Shown in pieces: positions 59,110 to 64,000 of a stretch of 64,000 bases of DNA. The stretch spans positions 62,001 to 126,000 of the forward strand of contig JACGCN010000072.1 in the NCBI GenBank assembly GCA_014905825.1, read 5' to 3'. The notes under the pieces are model-generated. The model saw only the letters and a program-made list of their open reading frames with translations. It had not been told where the DNA came from and did no database searches. How positions within the stretch are numbered: position 1 is the stretch's first letter; every line of letters begins with the position of its first letter. The position numbers and the translations under genes were made by a program. The DNA comes from Lyophyllum atratum. Taxonomy: Eukaryota > Basidiomycota > Agaricomycetes > Agaricales > Lyophyllaceae.

Positions 59110-59571
59110 ATGCCAACCAAATTTATGACCGCTCACCGGGCGCAGGGCCTTACGGTTTACCCCCCCCTTTGTCGTACATTTGTTTCCCCGCCGTGGGATG
59201 CAGTTGTGTTTTCCACATCCGCCAAAGGTATGACTTGTTTCTACGTTTACCGTCCCACTCATGACTTTGTCTCAGTTGCACGCCTTCTTCAAGCCGTCGA
59301 CGACGTCGGGGGAGTGTATAAAATAGTCGCTGCGGACTCGGACACCGAAGAACAGCGGCAAAGGCGGCAAAAAAAGCTGCGGATCTATGTTCCTTCCGAG
59401 GCCCTGTTGACCTTGGTAGAGTCACTTCTGCCGATGGACCGGCGGAACGAGATGCGCATTTACGCCGACGACAATGTCGCGGAAGTCTTGGCTCGTATCA
59501 TCGTTGACGCAGGAAGCAGCGAGGTGCCCGGACAGGTAGTGACCCAACCCAGGTTTGGATGTAACACGTAG
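59110..59571 (+). CDS. Unrecognised small protein, paralogous family member 2
   Basis: Single frame of 153 residues. The core CFYVYRPTHDFVSVARLLQA, VDDVGG, KKLRIYVPSEALLTLVESLL, IYADDNVAEVLARIIVDAGS aligns with members 1 and 3. A GT...CAG segment (59228-59275, 48 nt) could be spliced in frame, but it encodes the conserved FYVYRP stretch, so I keep it as coding. It lacks the C-terminal beta block of the other two. It follows member 1 in the same orientation. Confidence 0.6.
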   Translation: MPTKFMTAHRAQGLTVYPPLCRTFVSPPWDAVVFSTSAKGMTCFYVYRPTHDFVSVARLLQAVDDVGGVYKIVAADSDTEEQRQRRQKKLRIYVPSEALLTLVESLLPMDRRNEMRIYADDNVAEVLARIIVDAGSSEVPGQVVTQPRFGCNT

Positions 59572-59800
59572 TATTGCATCTTGTGTCCGAGTTTTATCGT
59601 GGTCATAGCGTCACTGCAACTCGGCCAGATTGAGTTGGTTCAGAGAGAACTTCCACGCGCCAAACACTGCGGCTAGTTGCCCCAATGGCATCCCACGTCA
59701 CCCACACCTTTACATTGAAGCGCTGTCATATAATCACGCGTCCGCCGTGGCGATGTACATGAGCTACGCATTGAGCACTGCCATGTATGCAAATGATGCG

Positions 59801-60346
59801 TCACACAGCGGTTCCCAGAAGAATGTCAAAATTCCACCGCAATCCATTCCACCACAATCCCTGTTCGTCGACGACCACGAACACCCACAGCCGTACCGTG
59901 CCGATGCCAAGCAGAACCCGTCCACGGGTAAGGAGGCGTGCACGAGTCGCAGTCGGCTCCAACATCGTGATTGGCGTCGTGCCCAGGTCGTCGACGATTT
60001 CGCACCCGCCGCTGTCGTAAACTATGCCGACCAACACCGCTGCGAACATGAAGTCCACGTAGGCAACGGATTCCTCCCAGCCATCCATTGCCAGCAGCCA
60101 CTTGATCACGACTGGCACGTAAGCGTTGCAGATGCCGATTTTCAATGTATGGCGCCGTACATCTCCAACATCGGTGTGAGACAAGGCCGTCCTTCCCCCG
60201 GCGCCTTCTACCGCCCCTACGAGTCTTGAAACTAAAACCGTAATCAGGCGCGTGAACATGACGATCAACTCATGCATACCTTCGTCTGGGTTCGGGCCCG
60301 GCTTCATGGTTAATGATTGAGGATGACTCATGATTGCGCTGCCCAT
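59801..60346 (-). CDS. Unrecognised small protein, paralogous family member 3
   Basis: Single frame of 181 residues on the minus strand. The core LIVMFTRLITVLVSRLVGAV, EGAGG, LKIGICNAYVPVVIKWLLAM, VDFMFAAVLVGIVYDSGGCE matches member 1 at 58037-58696. The C-terminal TVRLWVFVVVDEQG...LRWNFDILLG corresponds to member 1's TVQLHIFRHGEVPPQFNFDV. Several hydrophobic runs look more like buried strands or helices than membrane spans. Function unknown. It is arranged head-to-head with BTB-family neighbours on either side. Confidence 0.6.
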   Translation of the reverse strand: MGSAIMSHPQSLTMKPGPNPDEGMHELIVMFTRLITVLVSRLVGAVEGAGGRTALSHTDVGDVRRHTLKIGICNAYVPVVIKWLLAMDGWEESVAYVDFMFAAVLVGIVYDSGGCEIVDDLGTTPITMLEPTATRARLLTRGRVLLGIGTVRLWVFVVVDEQGLWWNGLRWNFDILLGTAV

Positions 60347-60744
60347 TCATTCGCATCCGCCGTTAAATATGCCTGACAGGTGCCTCCTGCCCCCTAAAAA
60401 CGAAAATGGTTGCCTGGAACGCGCGATTCCTATTGGCGAATAATCAGGTGCATGCGAACAAGTATTGTCTTTGTACGCGTCCGTACCCCAATACAATCAC
60501 AAGGCTACGTGACCTGCGGAAAAACAATTTTCATGAGCGATTTGTCGCGTACTCCTAATGTTAGCTACAACGGCCGCGTACGCGCCCCAAGATGGCCAGT
60601 ACTGCCCGCAAGTCACTTGTGCGAGGCACTGAACGTTCTCCAATGAACAAGTACCCAACACTGCATTCGAAAGACAGGGCGTATGATAATTTGACTACAA
60701 AAACGAAGCCTCCACATCCATCACAAGGTTACTCTGCCATCCGG

Positions 60745-61812
60745 TCAGTGTTGGATCGGCGTGCCAACGGATGTTCTTACCAGATCATCTTGAAGGAGGC
60801 AAACATCGTCCCAGTTCCCGAGATCGAAGTAGGCCGGTAAATTCCCCCAGACATGACGTCTCCCCGCAGCGTGCATCCGTTCCGCCGCCTTTCCACATGA
60901 CCCACACAGGGCGACGTCCCATTCGTCGTTCCACACCTCGAGCGCCCTGACGCGTCTGACGGGTCTCCTGAACGAGCGCATAATTGACGCCGCGAACCGC
61001 TCGCATGCAAATGGCGTCGCGCATGCCATCAACGGCAAGCGCCTCACCCATCCAAACGTGTGCACCTCTTGCGCCACCACGAGACGGTCTCGGCCCACGT
61101 TGCAAATGACCTGGTCGCGCCAAGAAATTCTGACCACTGACCCGTCGGTGCGCTCCAGTCCTGCCTTGAGCTGTTCCTGTATGCAATGGTCAAACGAAGG
61201 TTGCTTCAGACCTCGAGCGCGAACATACCGCCGAGAACCTCGAGCACATGTCGTACAGCAGCGGTGGGACCACGGCGTACAGATCATTCGCGTACGCCAT
61301 TCCCAGGAGCTCGAATTCAAGACCGACGCAGGGTGAGATCCTCATGCAGGGGTTCAGGCGAGCATACTCCCATGCGGAAAGCGCTGCCGGATATTCCGCG
61401 ATTACCCTATCTGCCATCGAAGCAAACATGCCTACGTGGGCGTATTTGCGACCCATACGCAATAGACAGCCCACTTCCGCCAACGGAATGGGTCCTGAAA
61501 CAGCAACACCACTACCACCAGCTCAAAAGTGTGCACATCAATCACCAAGCGCGCCGGTACGCACCTGTTAATGTTATAGACGGCGTTGATGTACACCACC
61601 AGATCGTTGGAAGGATCATCGAGCAAGAGAATTGGCACCTTTTGCCCCCTCGGTGCCTCTGTCCACAGACGCCGAAAGACGGGGGAGTGGTATGCCAACA
61701 CGCTTCGGTGTACACACGCGCTTGCGGTATCGGCACGAAGGATGACGTTGCCGTCCTCGAAACACAGGCCGGTGTGGCAAGAGCCAGACGAGCCAGGAGT
61801 AATGTCCCCCAT
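60745..61812 (-). CDS. BTB/POZ domain protein 3
   Basis: Three exons right to left, 61812-61565, 61511-61229 and 61176-60745, encode 320 residues. BTB motifs: LCFEDGNVILRADTASACVH, then RSVLAYHSPVFRRLW and ILLLDDPSNDLVVYINAVYN. The extension is VGCLLRMGRKYAHVGMFASM, and the Cys block is VALCGSCGKAAERMHAAGRR followed by HVWGNLPAYFDL. The acceptor GTAG at 61513-61512 was chosen over a TTTCAG 15 bases later. Only this one keeps frame, and it matches the splice TAG|TGGTGT used in BTB gene 2. Intact. Function is inferred from the superfamily only. Confidence 0.85.
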
Positions 61813-62600
61813 AGTCTGAGACCCCCGGTATTGTGTCCGTGCCCATTAAAAGCACCTTCATGCCCCGTGAAAATCACTGGGTGAAACACCCTCCTATGTG
61901 CCAGCAAAAAAGGGGCAAGCGCCGTGGCCTGCCAAACATGCACCTACGCGGTTGAGACGGCAGCACTGTGGCGTCAGAACCGCAGGCCACCTCCTGTAAG
62001 CCTTCGCATATGCCGGCCCCCCAAGTCGTGCTGTTTCTCTCGTTGGATTCCGCAGGTGGTGATACGCCCGGTCTCCTCATTCGTTATAAGTTTCAGTCAA
62101 ACACATTAACCCCAAGCACACGACGTCCAGCCTTCGGTACTTCGGCGACCATGGTGGTCCGTGATAGCAAGTGAAAAGGTCTCCGTTCGTATGGGGCCGC
62201 AGCCTTAGGCTTTCACGTGAGTTACGGGCAGGCGCAAAAATCTTGCGCCTACGATTATGATTATGCACCCCTTTTTTGTCTGTCTACAGACGCCCAAATG
62301 GGTTATTGGTTTATTATGTCAACCTTCAATCTATCCGATGACGCGGAAGCTGAGTTCAATTCCCTTCCTCGCCTCTTTTTTGGCCACCCACGTTTTTGGA
62401 TAAACACTTGCCCTGAAGTCCAGGTGCCGGGCAGGTGCGCGCGATTGTTGCAACCCGCCTTTCCACCCTTGTTCACCTACTACCACCTCGCCCCTGTCAT
62501 TACTTTCCCATGAACGTCAATCGTCAGGCCTCGTCAAAAGACACGTCGATAGTGACTATGTTTTTCGAATCAGACGGAACATCACTCATGCCAGCGTTAG
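61813..62600. other. Divergent intergenic region between BTB 3 and the Spt5-like gene
   Basis: Only short frames with no motif; expected to hold both promoters. Confidence 0.45.
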
Positions 62601-64000
62601 ATGCCACCTGAACGAAAGCCTAACAAGCGTCAACGCGTGGAGGTACGCGCCAGTTTGGATGTCTGGGCTCGTTGTTAACGTTGACATGTAGAATCCGCAT
62701 GAAAGCGTCACGAGGTTTTTGAGTCTTGAGGCGGCCGAGGAAACTACAGAGGACGACGACGACGAAGACGAAGAAGAAGATACGGGTGGGTGCACTTTCG
62801 TTGAATCGTTACACAGGAGTCGTCCTTTTCTGACGTTTAGCGACAGATGATTTTTTTTTTGACAACCAACCCATCCCCACCGACCGCACTGTTTCACATC
62901 ATCTTCTCTTGCGGGAGCACATGCGCGTGCAAGGGGAGAATGATTGGGACGGTCTCCTGTCACGAGCCCGACAACGCGCAGAAAACATCGGCACGCATAA
63001 TTACCAGGATGTTGAACACGGACAAGCTGCTATGGGGCCACCGCGATTGTGGCGAGTGGCTGTTAAGGTACACCTTTATTATTCGCATTAGGCCGAAGCT
63101 GATTTTCGTTTCGCTAGCCTGGTTGCGAAGAAGCTGTCGTCTTTCTTCTCATGGAAAAGATCATTCGGACCGTCACCTCTTTTGGGCACGTCAAATCTAT
63201 CGTCGGCAGGGTCTCTCGTCCTGGATGGGTTTTTATTGAGGCTAGGAGTGAAACCGACGTCGTGAGTTTATGTCAGACTACGTCCCATGTTTTTTCTCGC
63301 GACTTGTATTTCGTCGAACCAGAAGATGCGCCTCTGTGTTTGCAAGAGCCTGTTTCGTTTCTTCCTCAACCTCGTTCTTGGGTTCGGTTGACGAAGCGTC
63401 CCTATCAAGGCGACTTGGCCTATGTCAAAGGACGAGGTTTGCATCATGGCGCAGATGTCCTTGTCGTACCCCGTATTAACCTTCAACGCGCCAAGCGCAA
63501 ACGTGGCAGCCGGCCTATTCAGGCTTTATTTGATGCAACCACGGTTAGGGCTGTCTGGGGCCAGCATTCGGTGACGCAGAGGAACCAAGTGTTCATGTTC
63601 AGAAATTCCATTTACGACAACGGATTCCTTAGTTTTAGTACCGATGACTTTTATCCCGAGGCAGCCGTGCCCACATCGGAGGAGATCGCTTTTTTTTTTG
63701 AAATTGCGGGACGTTCCCCACGATTTCTTTACGACCACGGTTGCAATCATGGGTGCTCGTCGAGTGAAAGCCGGTGATGCGGTCAAGGTCGTTGCAGGAC
63801 AATCTATGGGCGCAGTTGGCGTCATCCAAAACATAATCAACGACGACGCAGTTGTTTTCCTTCAATCTCGCAATCTTCTCGAAACGTGTCCGGTGATTAG
63901 TCTCAGAAAGCACATTAGGATTGGGGACGAAGTGCAAGTGGTGCTGGGACCACATGCCGGCTTTGAAGGATGGGTCACGTCCTTGGTCGACGACAGTCTC
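62601..64000 (+). CDS. Spt5-like (NGN-KOW) paralogue, 3' end outside the window, with a +1 shift in a T10 run
   Basis: Spt5 is the conserved RNA polymerase II elongation factor; mushroom genomes also hold shorter Spt5-like paralogues. Exons 62601-62642, 62692-62785, 62841-63067 and 63118 onward join in frame. The start is MPPERKPNKRQRVE (basic, nuclear-signal-like), followed by an acidic tract (EDDDDEDEEED). Then comes PPRLWRVAVKPGCEEAVVFL, the NGN domain (RTVTSFGHVKSIVGRV, RPGWVFIEARSETDVVSLCQ), and the first KOW region (RSWVRLTKRPYQGDLAYVKG then DVLVVPRI). Beyond 63699 the coding frame moves: IMGARRVKAGDAVKVVAGQS, GVI and IRIGDEVQVVLGPHAGFEGW are further KOW motifs in another frame. The change coincides with ten consecutive T at 63690-63699; nine T would keep the frame. 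As read, translation stops after SSSESR at 63777. Confidence 0.82.

Noticed and set aside
59228..59275. A possible 48-nt intron in small-family member 2
   Set aside because: It has GT...CAG borders and a length divisible by three, but its translation contains a block conserved in members 1 and 3.
1..64000. CRISPR arrays, bacterial operons or prophage
   Set aside because: No regularly spaced direct repeats and no ribosome-binding sites are seen. Intron-split genes and intron-containing tRNAs show eukaryotic nuclear DNA.

Overview
This window is nuclear DNA from a filamentous fungus, most likely an agaricomycete (mushroom-forming basidiomycete). Genes are split by many short introns (about 48-80 nt, GT-AG with a few GC-AG). 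The families present fit that group: F-box/leucine-rich proteins, BTB proteins with a C-terminal CxxC block, seven-helix orphan receptors, an OPT transporter, an ER 6TM transporter and an Spt5-like KOW paralogue. All exon structures here were worked out by hand from splice signals and reading-frame continuity. Where I give a residue count, the exon lengths sum to a whole number of codons.

Layout. 0-4.3 kb: 3'-truncated end of a seven-helix membrane protein gene (-), an apparently complete Tc1/mariner transposon (1130-2749), an F-box-like relic, and APC11 (+). 4.9-7.3 kb: a PSP1-domain protein (-). 9-24.4 kb: an F-box neighbourhood with near-mirror symmetry. F-box A (+) and A' (-) lie in ~2 kb inverted repeat arms, and a more diverged pair, B (-) and B' (+), lies between them. 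Two intron-containing tRNA-Asn(GTT) genes of opposite orientation sit in the same interval, along with the housekeeping genes RGP1 (-) and an adenosine-deaminase-like gene (+). 25-29.8 kb: a large ER/aromatic-acid-exporter type membrane protein (-).

30.3-41 kb: a MYND zinc-finger gene (+), an orphan 388-residue gene (+), a GT25 glycosyltransferase (-) whose last exon has a decayed copy 2.6 kb away, and a many-exon oligopeptide transporter (+). 41.5 kb: a fold-back (MITE-like) element. 42-49.2 kb: a HAUS1-like coiled-coil protein (-), a seven-helix protein (+) and a Ser/Pro-rich protein (-).

51-64 kb is the most unusual part. It holds three BTB paralogues with conserved intron positions, three members of a small protein family I do not recognise, a small orphan gene, and a gene whose single reading frame joins an RMI1 domain, a retrotransposon-like CxCxxxH block and a homeodomain. 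It ends with an Spt5-like gene that runs off the window and carries a +1 shift in a T10 run. This stretch looks like a fast-evolving accessory island.
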